Below, one piece after another: positions 1-7,539 of a DNA stretch of 50,030 nucleotides. Every line of letters starts with the position of its first letter. Positions within the stretch are counted from its first letter, which is position 1. The translations under genes and the position numbers were made by a program. Origin of the DNA: Sinomonas gamaensis. Its GTDB lineage: Bacteria > Actinomycetota > Actinomycetes > Actinomycetales > Micrococcaceae. The stretch is from contig NZ_SSCL01000021.1 in the NCBI RefSeq assembly GCF_005876955.1, positions 1-50,030 of the forward strand, read 5' to 3'. The notes beneath the pieces are model-generated. The model was not told the origin of the DNA. It saw nothing but the letters and a program-made list of their open reading frames with translations, and did not search any database.

Positions 1-66
1 GACTCCTACCGCACCCGCCAGCGCCGAGAACTCCTCGCCAAGGAGAACCGCGCATCCAACAGCTAA
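1..66 (+). CDS. istB: C-terminal end of an IS21-type IstB helper ATPase (partial)
   Basis: Only the last 21 codons are in the window, ending DSYRTRQRRELLAKENRASNS and TAA at 64-66. The 'SYR.R.RREL' tail resembles the C-terminus of IstB-type transposition helper proteins, which load the IS21 transposase onto target DNA. The call rests mainly on context: two copies of a GGGGTCAAAATTCAGA repeat follow the stop codon, as expected for the terminal repeats of an IS21-family element. The rest of istB and the istA transposase would lie to the left. Confidence 0.6.
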   Translation, partial: DSYRTRQRRELLAKENRASNS

Positions 67-74
67 GCCTCGCG

Positions 75-127
75 AGGGGTCAAAATTCAGACGTCGCCAG
101 GGGGTCAAAATTCAGAAGTCGTTGACA
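75..127. mobile_element. Right terminal repeats of an IS21-family element
   Basis: Two direct copies of AGGGGTCAAAATTCAGA.GTCG lie at 75-96 and 100-121. The sequence then reads GTTGACA up to about 127, a plausible element end because IS21 elements end in CA. Multiple direct terminal repeats just outside istB are typical of the family. Unrelated sequence, including a truncated minus-strand gene, starts right after. The exact boundary and the target-site duplication cannot be fixed without the left end. Confidence 0.6.
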
Positions 128-276
128 ACCCTGCCTCTCCCCTGGCTCCTGCTGATCAGGTAGCCGTGGATCTCTCCGTGGTGGGTGACGGCGATGATCC
201 GGCATGGCAGCCAGACTCCATCCCAGAGCGCCCCATCTTCAGGGCTGCCGGGACTGTGCTGCGGGGTGCTCTCCAT
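112..276 (-). pseudogene. Small hypothetical gene truncated at its 3' end by the IS21 element
   Basis: A minus-strand frame starts at ATG 274-276 and runs 54 codons to a stop at 112-114 that lies inside the IS terminal repeat. The native-looking part includes DGVWLPCRIIAVTHHGEIHG and then YLIS. The last few residues (about VVNDF) come from IS sequence. The original gene was therefore cut and given a new stop by the insertion. No family was recognised. It lies 42 bp downstream of the minus-strand gene at 319-654 and may have been in its operon. Confidence 0.4.
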
Positions 277-318
277 GGTGCCCGGTGACCATCATTGGGC
301 CCTGGCCCGGTCCGCACC

Positions 319-654
319 TTACCCGGCCGCCGGACGGCGCCAGGCCGCGTAGGCCGTGCGGGTGATGGCCTCCGCCGCGGCCACCACCTCGTCGGCCTCC
401 ATGCCCAACGGGAAGTCGAGCTCGATCTGTTCCGCCTGCACGACCAGCCGAGCGAATTCGGGCAGCCGTGCCCGGTCGAGCTTCACCACGAACGCTGCCG
501 GACTCAGGCCCGAAAGGACGTGGACCACCACGCCGAGGTCACCCCTTGCCGCTCTAATCTGCGCCATTGCAGGATCGCGCACCTCGCGTCGGAAACGCAC
601 CCGCTCCCCCACCGCGAACAGTGCGCCCTCAGCGGCGCGTTGCTCCTGTGCCAT
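319..654 (-). CDS. Hypothetical protein, 111 aa
   Basis: The start at ATG 652-654 is chosen because a strong purine-rich site (GGGGGAGGA on the minus strand) sits 7-8 nt upstream; longer versions of the frame lack this. The N-terminal half has a small beta-rich look (FAVGERVRFRREVRDP, then GDLGVVVHVLS), possibly an SH3-like barrel. The C-terminal half is helical (MEADEVVAAAEAITRTAYAA). There is no signal peptide or membrane segment. It precedes the IS-truncated small gene on the same strand. The family was not recognised and the fold remark is only an impression. Confidence 0.55.
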   Translation of the reverse strand: MAQEQRAAEGALFAVGERVRFRREVRDPAMAQIRAARGDLGVVVHVLSGLSPAAFVVKLDRARLPEFARLVVQAEQIELDFPLGMEADEVVAAAEAITRTAYAAWRRPAAG

Positions 655-1054
655 GCAAAGTCCTCCCCCGACTGTTTCCGCCCCCGAGGCCCTGGCCCCA
701 GGCGGTGCACGAGGGCCCAATTTATCCAGCGTCTTGAGTGGGGGTGGAGGGACTTTGGTCCCGACCGGGCATGACAGTTGCGGTCACACAAGACGACGCG
801 GTGCGTTCTCCGTAGCGGGGGAGGTCGACAGCTAGGCTCGTCCTGCTTGGCCCGTGGCGGGTGTTTCCTGCGTTTGCCACCGGGCACTCAGCCCTGCCCC
901 GGTCCTCTGAGCGGGTGCGGGCTCGCCACTGGGGGTTGGGCCCCGCTACTTGCCCGGCGCCCAGGCGAGCCCGCACCAGTCACATTCTCAGCGCAGCACT
1001 TCCGCGAGTCTCAGGACCAAAGGCTCTTGATCTGGCGGCGGCTCCGGTCTGCGG
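655..1054. other. 400 bp with no supported gene
   Basis: Open frames here overlap each other on both strands, lack ribosome binding sites and give basic, Pro/Arg-rich translations typical of noncoding high-GC DNA. The part next to 654 should hold the promoter of the gene at 319-654. A minus-strand GATAAATT near 717-724 is a possible -10 element, but no clear -35 goes with it. Nothing else was seen. Confidence 0.5.
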
Positions 1055-1465
1055 CTACGGAATCTCGAAATCCATAACCGGGGTGAAGGGGACACCCTTC
1101 TCGGGCTTTCCGAGGTGGCCCCCGCCCAGCCCGAGCGTCACGGTGCCCGGCTCGGGCCGGACGAAGGCCGTCGACCAGCTGCCGAACCGCTCTCCCCCGC
1201 CGCCACTCCCTTGAATCATCCGGGCGAAGGACCCGTCCGACAGCTGCAGGGCTGGACGGTCGTGGATCCCTCGGAGCTGGACGTCAATCAGCGCGATGTT
1301 GACCCGGACGAAGACGTTCCAGATCTCGTAGCTGGGCACGTAGCCGTGCACGATGACGCCCTCGGGGACGGCGACCCGGAACTCGAGCCGCTGCGGCAGA
1401 AGCACCTGCTCGAGCGCCGGCGCGGGCTTGCCCCGCCATTGCCAGCCGCCAAGGATCAAGTTCAT
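1055..1465 (-). CDS. Hypothetical protein translationally coupled to the serine resolvase, 136 aa
   Basis: The ATG at 1463-1465 overlaps the stop of the upstream resolvase gene by four bases (ATGA), so the two are almost certainly co-translated. The protein begins MNLILGGWQWRGKPAPALEQ and contains a beta-rich middle (EGVIVHGYVPSYEIWNVFVR) and a glycine-rich stretch (QGSGGGGERFGSW). It has no signal peptide, membrane helix or recognisable DNA-binding motif. A role as accessory factor or passenger of the resolvase is inferred from coupling alone. The family was not recognised. Confidence 0.55.
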   Translation of the reverse strand: MNLILGGWQWRGKPAPALEQVLLPQRLEFRVAVPEGVIVHGYVPSYEIWNVFVRVNIALIDVQLRGIHDRPALQLSDGSFARMIQGSGGGGERFGSWSTAFVRPEPGTVTLGLGGGHLGKPEKGVPFTPVMDFEIP

Positions 1466-2130
1466 CCGGCGTGTCCTGCCTCTCTGAAGGGCAGGGTCTC
1501 GACGACGGCGTACTTGGAGGCGGCACGGGCTCGCGTCGTTACTCCCCCGCTACGCGCCGCCTCCTGCTCGCGGAGATGGCGGTAGAGGGTGGAGCGGGAC
1601 CAGCCGATCGCCTTGGCGGCCTCCTTCGCAGAGGCGTTCTGGGCGAGCATGCTCTTGGCGATGGCGAGCTTGGCGGCGATCGTCTTCGCGTCCGGGCCCT
1701 TGCGGCCGAACTTAACCCCGCGGGCGCGGGCAGCGGCCATGCCGGCCTTCGTCCGTTCGGAGTTCAGCTGCCGCTCATGCTCCGCCAGGACGGCCATGAA
1801 GTTCAGGATGAGCCGCCCGTTCGGGGTGTCAGGGTCGATCTGCTCGACCAGGGAGCGGAGCTTGACGCCCTTCTCCTGGAGGAGCTCCACGGTGGCGACC
1901 ATGTCGGCGACGCTGCGCCCGAGCCGATCTATCCTCCACACAAGGAGTTCATCCCCTGGCCGCAGATAGTCCAGCAGCTTCGCCATCGCCGGGCGCGCGG
2001 CCGCAGCGGAGGCACCGGTGATCTCGTCGGAGAAGATGTGCTTCTCGTCGACGCCGGCGGCCAGCAGTGCCCGCCGTTGCAGCGCCGCGTCCTGCAATAC
2101 GCTGGAAACTCGGGTGTAGCCGAAGATCAT
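1462..2130 (-). CDS. Serine recombinase of the resolvase/invertase family, 222 aa
   Basis: This is a small serine recombinase of the Tn3 resolvase/Hin invertase type, which cuts both DNA strands through a 5'-phosphoserine and rejoins them. The catalytic N-terminus reads MIFGYTRVSSVLQ with the nucleophile at Ser9. It is followed by the conserved LLVWRIDRLGRSVADM helix region and the arm segment ending LAEHERQLNSERTKAGMAAA. A C-terminal helix-turn-helix (AKAIGWSRSTLYRHLRE, about residues 176-192) should bind the recombination site. The length is slightly above the usual 180-200 aa. It overlaps the next gene by 4 nt. Nested inverted repeats just upstream (2131-2232) may be its own site. Whether it acts as resolvase or invertase cannot be told from sequence alone. 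Confidence 0.85.
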   Translation of the reverse strand: MIFGYTRVSSVLQDAALQRRALLAAGVDEKHIFSDEITGASAAAARPAMAKLLDYLRPGDELLVWRIDRLGRSVADMVATVELLQEKGVKLRSLVEQIDPDTPNGRLILNFMAVLAEHERQLNSERTKAGMAAARARGVKFGRKGPDAKTIAAKLAIAKSMLAQNASAKEAAKAIGWSRSTLYRHLREQEAARSGGVTTRARAASKYAVVETLPFREAGHAG

Positions 2131-2232
2131 GTCCTATTCACCCCTAGGGATTGCGGGATTCTCCGATAGGACGAATTCTGGGACAGTCCACCGATATTTC
2201 ACGTGCACTCCACGAAGTGTCCCAATAGGGGT
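2131..2232. promoter_or_regulatory. Nested inverted repeats upstream of the resolvase (candidate res site or operator)
   Basis: Three inverted repeats lie directly before the resolvase start: GTCCTAT (2131-2137) with ATAGGAC (2166-2172); ACCCCTA (2140-2146) with TAGGGGT (2226-2232); and GGGACA (2180-2185) with TGTCCC (2218-2223). Resolvase genes commonly sit next to their multi-subsite recombination site, which also serves as operator. Spacing does not match the Tn3 res layout exactly, so this is a candidate only. Confidence 0.35.
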
Positions 2233-2302
2233 TCCCCTCTTGGACGGTGTCCGACAGCCACTTCGGACGGCTTTGCGGGGCACCCTGGCGAGGGCAGCTC
2301 GG

Positions 2303-2548
2303 CTACCGTCGCCCGGATTGACCGAGCAACCTCAGCAGGTCAGCGGCCGTTGCCGTCGCCGTCGCTGTCGCCGCCGAACGGTTTGCGTCGGAGACCGCGG
2401 CGAGGATCTCCTCGCGCTTGATCGTCACGTCCCGCGGGGCGTCGATGCCGATGCGGATGCCTGCCTGGCCCTTGTCCTCGAGGACGGTGATGACGATGTC
2501 ATTGCCGATCATGATCTTCTGGCCGGGTTTGCGGGTGAGCACGAGCAT
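2303..2548 (-). CDS. csrA: CsrA translational regulator, 81 aa, intact
   Basis: CsrA binds GGA motifs in mRNA leaders as a homodimer and represses or stabilises target messages; in flagellated Gram-positives it acts on flagellin synthesis. The frame begins [20 protein letters not shown] and carries [19 protein letters not shown], with the RNA-contacting Arg-Glu region near residue 44 preserved. The core of about 55 residues is complete. A C-terminal extension holds an alternating Ala-Thr run (ATATATATAA) and then a short helix. It lies 9 bp downstream of the FlhF-like gene, its usual place at the end of actinobacterial flagellar operons. Unlike the upstream flagellar genes it shows no damage. 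Confidence 0.9.
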   Translation of the reverse strand: MLVLTRKPGQKIMIGNDIVITVLEDKGQAGIRIGIDAPRDVTIKREEILAAVSDANRSAATATATATAADLLRLLGQSGRR

Positions 2549-2557
2549 GGTTCCTCC

Positions 2558-2920
2558 TCAGCCCTGGTCGCCGTCGGGCGTTGTGTCGGCGGCGAGGGAG
2601 TTCAGCACGTCCTCGAACCGGGGCTCCTCCGTGGACAGGTGGACCTGGCCGAGGCCGGGGGCCTGGTCGGCTGCGTCGGCGTCGGCCAGCAGGGCGGCGA
2701 TGCCAAGACGCTCGCTGAGCCCATACCCGGGCTCAGCCGGCTTCGGGGGGTCGGGGGCTTCGACCAGGACCTCGACGTGCTGGCGGCCGAGGAGGCCGCG
2801 CAGCCCCTTGTCGTAGACCCGCTCGGCCTTCACGATCCGGGCGGTGGGCCCGTACTCGCGCAGCGCCTTCGCCCGGGCTTCCTCGAGGGTGGGGGCATCA
2901 AGCTGGAACTGCCGCGGCAC
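2558..2920 (-). CDS. FlhF N-domain-like protein of flagellar operons, 120 aa
   Basis: The N-terminus (FQLDAPTLEEARAKALREYG, then PTARIVKAERV and GLLGRQHVEVLVE) resembles the N-terminal B domain of the flagellar placement GTPase FlhF, but no GTPase domain follows and the protein ends in an acidic tail. As known in actinobacterial flagellar clusters, a short FlhF-like gene lies between flhA and csrA, which is the position here. The start is GTG at 2918-2920, inside the 3' end of the flhA remnant (which ends at 2898), implying translational coupling in the ancestral operon. The frame is intact, but without flhA and other parts it has no apparent flagellum to serve. Confidence 0.6.
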   Translation of the reverse strand: MPRQFQLDAPTLEEARAKALREYGPTARIVKAERVYDKGLRGLLGRQHVEVLVEAPDPPKPAEPGYGLSERLGIAALLADADAADQAPGLGQVHLSTEEPRFEDVLNSLAADTTPDGDQG

Positions 2921-3511
2921 AGCGGACCACCCCGATCGTTTCGATGTTCACTTCGGTCGAGGTGACCTCCGCGTAGGACAGGACCGGGATCCCGGCCGGG
3001 GCGCGGGGACGAGCCGACGGAGGGCGGGGCGCAGCATCGGGGCGCACACCAGCACGGGGCTCTTGCCGGCCTGCTCGGCGGCGGCGACCGCGCGCTGAGG
3101 GAGGCCATCATCCCGTCGAGCTTGGCCTGGTCCATGACCAGCTGGGTGCCGGTCTCGGCAGGCCTGAGGTCCTGGACGAGTGACTGCTCGAGGACCGGGT
3201 CGATGGTGATGACCGTGAGCCGGTCTCCGTCCATGAAGCGGCGCACCAGATCGGGCCCGAGCGCGGCGCGGGCGGCCTCGACAAGGCCCTCCGGGTCGGT
3301 GGAAGCCTTGGCCCGGAGGGTGAGGGCCTCGTATATGCGGGTGAGGTCGTTGATCGGGACCCGCTCGGCGAGCAGGCCCTGCAGGACCCGGTGGATTTCG
3401 GCGAGGGAGAGCTGGGCGGTGGTGAGCTCCTCGACGGCGGCCCGGCTGGTGGCCTTGACGCCTTCGGTGAGGACTCGGACCTCCTCCCGGGAGAGCAGCC
3501 GGGCGTCATCG
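2898..3511 (-). pseudogene. flhA: flhA 3' remnant with two frameshifts, fused to fliM
   Basis: FlhA is the export-gate membrane protein of the flagellar secretion system; only part of its cytoplasmic C-terminal domain remains. Reading across frames gives DDARLLSREEVRVLTEGVKA, then LAEIHRVLQGLLAERVPIND, then RRFMDGDRLTVITIDP, and finally PVLSYAEVTSTEVNIETIG, the recognisable FlhA end. One-base shifts are needed near 3095 and 3005. The transmembrane half is missing. At about 3511 the sequence passes directly into fliM in another reading frame, so this is a deletion junction. Nonfunctional. Confidence 0.75.
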
Positions 3512-4134
3512 GGTTCACGGCCCCGAGCTGGGGCAGGATCGTGTCCGCGGGGATGGCGAGCGTGGCCGGGGCCGGGGTGTCTCCCACGAAAATGGTGAAG
3601 CCGATGACGACCATGAGGTCAGTGGTGGCGGCGGCCTGGGCGAACTGGGAGTTGTACTGGATGCTCTCCACCGCCCTGGTGCCGGTCATGATCCTGGCGA
3701 GGGAGTAGGCGAGGTCTTCGAGGGCGGCGTCCATCGTCTGCTTGATGAGGGCGTGCTCCATGGGGGTGAAATTGCGCTCGATGGGGCCCTTGTCCTGGTG
3801 GCCGCCGCCCATGCGCGCGACCCAGCCGAGGGCCCGCCGCGGTGGGGAATTGGAAGACCATCTTCGCCCCGATGCCCTCGAGGGCGCACAGGACCATGGA
3901 GGTGGTCCCGGGCAGGGAGGAGACGTAGTCGTCGTAGGTTTGCATGATCACCGATTCGACGGTGACGGTGGACTTGACCCGGACTTTGGCGGTGAGCTGG
4001 GTTCCCCATTGGCGGGCGAAGGGCTCGAACCCTACTTCGAGAATGCGGGAGTGCTCGCGGGCGAGGGCGGTGTGGCGGCGGAAGTCGTAGAGCTCGACCG
4101 CCTTCTGGGATGATTCGGGGGCTTTCGTGCTCAC
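3512..4134 (-). pseudogene. fliM: fliM remnant with frameshift and missing C-terminus
   Basis: FliM is the flagellar motor switch protein that receives CheY-P. The start is GTG at 4132-4134 with an AGGGGG site upstream. Recognisable pieces are VELYDFRRHTALAREHSR, FARQWGTQLTAKVRVKSTV and MQTYDDYVSSLPGTTSMVL. After a one-base shift near 3835 it continues with TPMEHALIKQTMDAALEDLA, IQYNSQFAQAAATTDLMVV and ADTILPQLGAVNP. The usual C-terminal SpoA domain is absent because the gene joins flhA at about 3511. fliN, fliO-R, flhB and most of flhA, which normally lie between, are gone. Confidence 0.75.
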
Positions 4135-4227
4135 GGCTGCTGCCCCCTGGAGGCAGGGGTGATCGGTGACCGGTTTGTCATGCCACACCATGTGTGCGGA
4201 CTACCCGAGACCTCTCACCGAAGTCAG

Positions 4228-5534
4228 TCAGGGTTCTAGCAAAACTGGTCCCTCGGGGAAGAGGGTTGGCGGGATCCACAGCTCCCGCGGGAGCCGTACT
4301 ACCTGGGTATCGGCCGGCCAGCTGTTGTTTATCCCATCGATGATGGCAAGGAAGGACCGGCGCTTCTCCATGAACTCCTGAGCTATCTGTGTCGACGACA
4401 GCGTATTGAGTTGGTTGAGCAACTGCATCCACTCCAGGTATTGGATCCCGGGAATGTCTTGCAAGAGCTTCCGAAGGCGTCCAGCGGCTGTGTGGATGAA
4501 GCGGAGGTACTCGATTAGCTCGTCGAGCGGGAGCTTCGGGTAGTCCTCCTCGGGAGTCGTCTCAAACGAACTGCTAGCAAGGTATTTGGAGGCCACAGCC
4601 CGAAGCATCACTCCAACATTGGCATCTTCGTACCAAGGAATCTTGACATCGAAACGCCTTCTGAGCGCAGCCTTGACTTCACTGGCGCCAACCGGGGTTG
4701 ACCTCAACTTTCTATGGAGTTCACGTAGCTGGTGAAGTAAGCGGTTCTGAAGTCCTTGGATTTGAAGAGCTCGGGAAACGAAATCGCCGCTGAACACTTC
4801 TGCGAATTTGGGGCGCATGCCAGAGTCCCATTGACGAAGGTCTTCAATGCCGTCCATCTCAATGTTCCACCTCGCGTCATGGACTGGGCGAGCTTCTGAC
4901 CGCAATCTGCCCAGTACAAGGCGATGAACCGCATGGTGGCCTCAGTCTCGGCTTCGCCTTCAGGATCCTTGTCATCATCCGTCAGTTCAGCGATGGCACA
5001 CGCCACTGCTGGGCAGGAGCGCTGCGAGATTTCATCGGATCTTTTGAGAAGGCGCAGTGCGTACTTGGGCGCCCCGATTGCGAGAGATAGCCTAGCTGCC
5101 ATCAAGGCCGCCACCGAGCCGACATCCTGCTCTCCGTTGGCCGAGTACTTGACGGCATTTTCGAAGTGGACCATGGCCTCGTGGCCGTTGTTAAGCGCGA
5201 GCGACGAGACAGCGGCTATTAGGTGCGGGGTCGCTCGGAATCGGTAGGCCGCTATGCTCGCTTCTGCCTCCTTCAGCGCATCGTCATACCAGAGTTGCGA
5301 GAGGGCGAGAGCGGCGTGTTGGCAGTGTTCTGCTCCGGCAGTCTCCGCAGGCCGCCTAAGGATGTCTGCGATCTCTGATGTCCTTGCACCGAGATCCTCG
5401 ATAGCGTCAACCACCGGCTGCAGATTGACTACGATCTGTTCCTTGTCGTCCTCTTCATTGAGTCGATCGAGGACGTCTAGGCCGACGTCAGTGACGAAGT
5501 CGAAAATCTGAAGAATGGTGTCGAAGTCGAGCAT
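4228..5534 (-). pseudogene. Unrecognised gene of about 435 codons broken by one frameshift
   Basis: Two overlapping minus-strand frames read as one protein. The first starts at ATG 5532-5534 (MLDFDTILQIFDFVTDVGLD) and is convincing to about residue 215 (MRFIALYWADCGQKLAQSM). The second takes over near 4880 (WNIEMDGIEDLRQWDSGM) and runs to 4228, ending PPTLFPEGPVLLEP. One base is missing or re-read at the join. No slippery heptamer was seen there, so damage is likelier than programmed shifting. The protein is helical and soluble, with a TPR-like middle (LWYDDALKEAEASIAAY). Base composition is clearly more A+T-rich than the neighbours, suggesting separate acquisition. It sits between the motB and fliM remnants, where fliL would be expected. 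No family was recognised. Confidence 0.5.
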
Positions 5535-5686
5535 GGCGCACCGCTTCCCGAATCAACCTTGCCGTTAGGGAATTACAGCGCCGAATGGAGTAATAGGCAA
5601 CGCGGAGAGGACTACGACATCGCAGACACTGTTAGTCACCCTCAGGGGCGGGGAGATCCGGGCGTCGTCGGCCGGGCCTCCCCGGT

Positions 5687-5981
5687 CTATTTGCCGGCGG
5701 CTTCGGCCTTGAGCGCCTCGGGGATGAGGGCCCGGACGGCCTCCGGCTGGTCGGAGAGCACCACGACGTCGACACGGCGGTTCTGCTCGTAGTCGGCGGC
5801 GCTGGTGCCGGTGTTCGCAGGCCGGGAGGACCCGTAGCCGGAGGCGCCGATCCGGTTCCCGGGCAGGCCGTCGCTCTCGACCATGTACCTCAGCACCTTC
5901 ACCGACCGCTTGGCGAGAGCTCCCATCCTGAGGGGTAGTTGGTGCCACGTTGGCGGCGTGGCTCTCGATGGAGACCTGCAT
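5687..5981 (-). pseudogene. motB: motB C-terminal remnant (OmpA-like domain) with frameshifts
   Basis: MotB is the stator subunit that anchors the flagellar motor to peptidoglycan through an OmpA-like domain. The intact final frame (up to 5926) reads AKRSVKVLRYMVESDGLPGN, then RIGASGYGSSRP and NRRVDVVVLSDQPEAVRALI, the typical MotB ending. Upstream pieces VSIESHAANV and NYPSGWELS are in other frames, so at least two small shifts are present. The plug and transmembrane N-terminus are missing. It is collinear with fliM, flhA, FlhF-like and csrA on the same strand, matching the canonical flagellar order. Confidence 0.7.
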
Positions 5982-6216
5982 CGCGGACCTCACCGTCGAG
6001 CAGATCGTTGTCGCAACGCTCGAGGGCTTCGCCTAGGCTCAGGGCGCGCCGAACCAGCGCAAGGCGGCAATGAGGCGAACACGGCGGGATCCGTCAGGGC
6101 AGCATGGTCTTCCCCGACTGGCGCAGCCCGAATCCTTGCCCAGGCCTCGCCCCAACCGGGAACAGCTGCAAGAATTCGGTTAGAGCCAAGCCGGCAATTT
6201 GGGAGGCATGATAAAC

Positions 6217-6408
6217 ATGGCTGGGGAGCAGAACGAGGCCCCACTCCTCCCGCGTCGTCCGGCGAGCAGCTATGACCGGCGCGTGCAGGTAGCCGCTGCT
6301 AAGGCTCGGGTGACAATCGACGCGCGGCTAGGTGTCGACACGCCGCAATGGATTCGGGAATTGGCCGAGGAGAAGCCGCAACGGCAGCCGGACGTGCAGA
6401 AACCCTAG
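6217..6408 (+). CDS. Small hypothetical protein, 63 aa
   Basis: A GGGAGG site at 6201-6206 favours the ATG at 6217-6219 (spacing 10) over in-frame ATGs at 6199 and 6208. The protein begins MAGEQNEAPLLPRRP and contains RRVQVAAAKARVTIDARLG followed by TPQWIRELAEEKP. It is charged, soluble and has no recognised domain. It is flanked by the motB remnant (opposite strand) and a lipoprotein gene 333 bp downstream. Confidence 0.4.
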   Translation: MAGEQNEAPLLPRRPASSYDRRVQVAAAKARVTIDARLGVDTPQWIRELAEEKPQRQPDVQKP

Positions 6409-6741
6409 GCGCAGCCTGCCAACTCGCCTTGGCTTAAGGCCGTCCCCGCGGCGCCCAAGGGCCCTGACTGGCAGGCGGAACCCAAATGAGATGGCTACCG
6501 CGGCAGCGCGGTCGTTGAATATGGCCGCGTGCGGATCTGGCGGACCGTCTGATATGCACTCTCGGTGCCGGCGGCGGCACTGTTAGGAGCGCCGCGGTCC
6601 TCGTAATGCATTGCGGCAAAGCAGGGAAAATTGGCGCGCCTGAGGCGTAATAAGGCGTTGGACGTGTACAGATGGAGGTCGACCCTGCGGTGCGACGGAC
6701 CGTCCGGGTCGCACACCTGTTACGCATTCCTAGGGGGAATC
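6409..6741. other. 333 bp upstream of a lipoprotein gene; one dyad seen
   Basis: No convincing gene is present. A perfect inverted repeat, GTGCGAC (6690-6696) and GTCGCAC (6708-6714), surrounds a short inner palindrome (GGACCGTCC) and lies 28 bp before the TTG start at 6742. This could be an operator or a leader hairpin for that gene. No clear -10/-35 pair was identified. Confidence 0.35.
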
Positions 6742-7539
6742 TTGAGCAAGAAGACCTTTGTAGCCGCTGCCCTGCTGGCAGTGGCGCTGTCCGGCTGTTC
6801 CTCAGCCACCCAGACCGGGGGCGGGAGCAGCACTCAGGCGCCGTCCCAGTCCGCAGCCCAGTCGGCGGCGCCGGCCGCAGAGGTGAAGCCCCTGACGATC
6901 GACGATGTCGTCGGCCAGGGCTGGCTGGCCGGGACCGCGAAGCCGCAATTCCCGGCAGGCACGCCCGGGAAGACCGACGTGGTGGCATCTGCGCCGATTG
7001 TCCCCGGCCATGGTGGAACGAGCGTGGCTATCGCGGTCAGGAACAACACCTCGAGCCCCGTCCAGAGCGTCGAGGTGACGGCCGCGGCGAAGGACGCCGG
7101 CGGGAAGATCGTAGCCTCGGGCCGCAGCCAGGTCATGAGCCCGGAGGTGATCCCCGCCGGGGGAATCGCCCTGGGCTACGTCTACTTTGCGCCGAACACG
7201 ACTATTGCCGCCGATTCGAAGCTCTCCTTCACGGTCGCGTCGAAGCCGGTGAGCGGAAAGCCGTACAACCAGGACCTGAAGGTCGACCAGGCCAGCCTCT
7301 CCGGCGAGAACATCGTCGGCCAGGCCACCAACACATCGAAGGCGACCCTCAAGTCCCCATATCCGGTAGTGGTGACCTGCTTCGACGAGAAAGGCGGACT
7401 GCTGGACAGCCAGATGAACTTCGGGAGCCCGGACGCGGACCTCGCGCCCGGCGAGAGCGTCACGTTCCAGACCGGTCTCTACGGCAAGTCCTGCCCATCG
7501 TTCCTAGTGGGCGTCTCGGGGCACATGTCGCTCTCTTAG
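6742..7539 (+). CDS. Secreted lipoprotein with FxLYD-like domains, 265 aa
   Basis: The start is TTG at 6742, supported by AGGGGGAA directly upstream. The signal peptide is SKKTFVAAALLAVALSGC, with the lipobox LSGC giving the lipidated cysteine near residue 19. A Ser/Gln/Ala-rich linker (STQAPSQSAAQSAAPAA) follows. The rest holds two similar beta-sandwich modules with text such as NNTSSPVQSVEVTAAAKDAG and VVVTCFDEKGGLLDSQM, of the kind found in FxLYD-domain proteins. It is likely anchored outside the membrane; substrate or partner unknown. A weak hairpin (about 7567-7591) follows the gene. Confidence 0.7.
   Translation: MSKKTFVAAALLAVALSGCSSATQTGGGSSTQAPSQSAAQSAAPAAEVKPLTIDDVVGQGWLAGTAKPQFPAGTPGKTDVVASAPIVPGHGGTSVAIAVRNNTSSPVQSVEVTAAAKDAGGKIVASGRSQVMSPEVIPAGGIALGYVYFAPNTTIAADSKLSFTVASKPVSGKPYNQDLKVDQASLSGENIVGQATNTSKATLKSPYPVVVTCFDEKGGLLDSQMNFGSPDADLAPGESVTFQTGLYGKSCPSFLVGVSGHMSLS

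Noticed and set aside
4870-4910. Programmed -1 frameshift joining the two halves of the unknown gene at 4228-5534
   Set aside because: No slippery X-XXY-YYZ heptamer or downstream structure was seen at the overlap; ordinary mutation is simpler, especially among other frameshifted genes.
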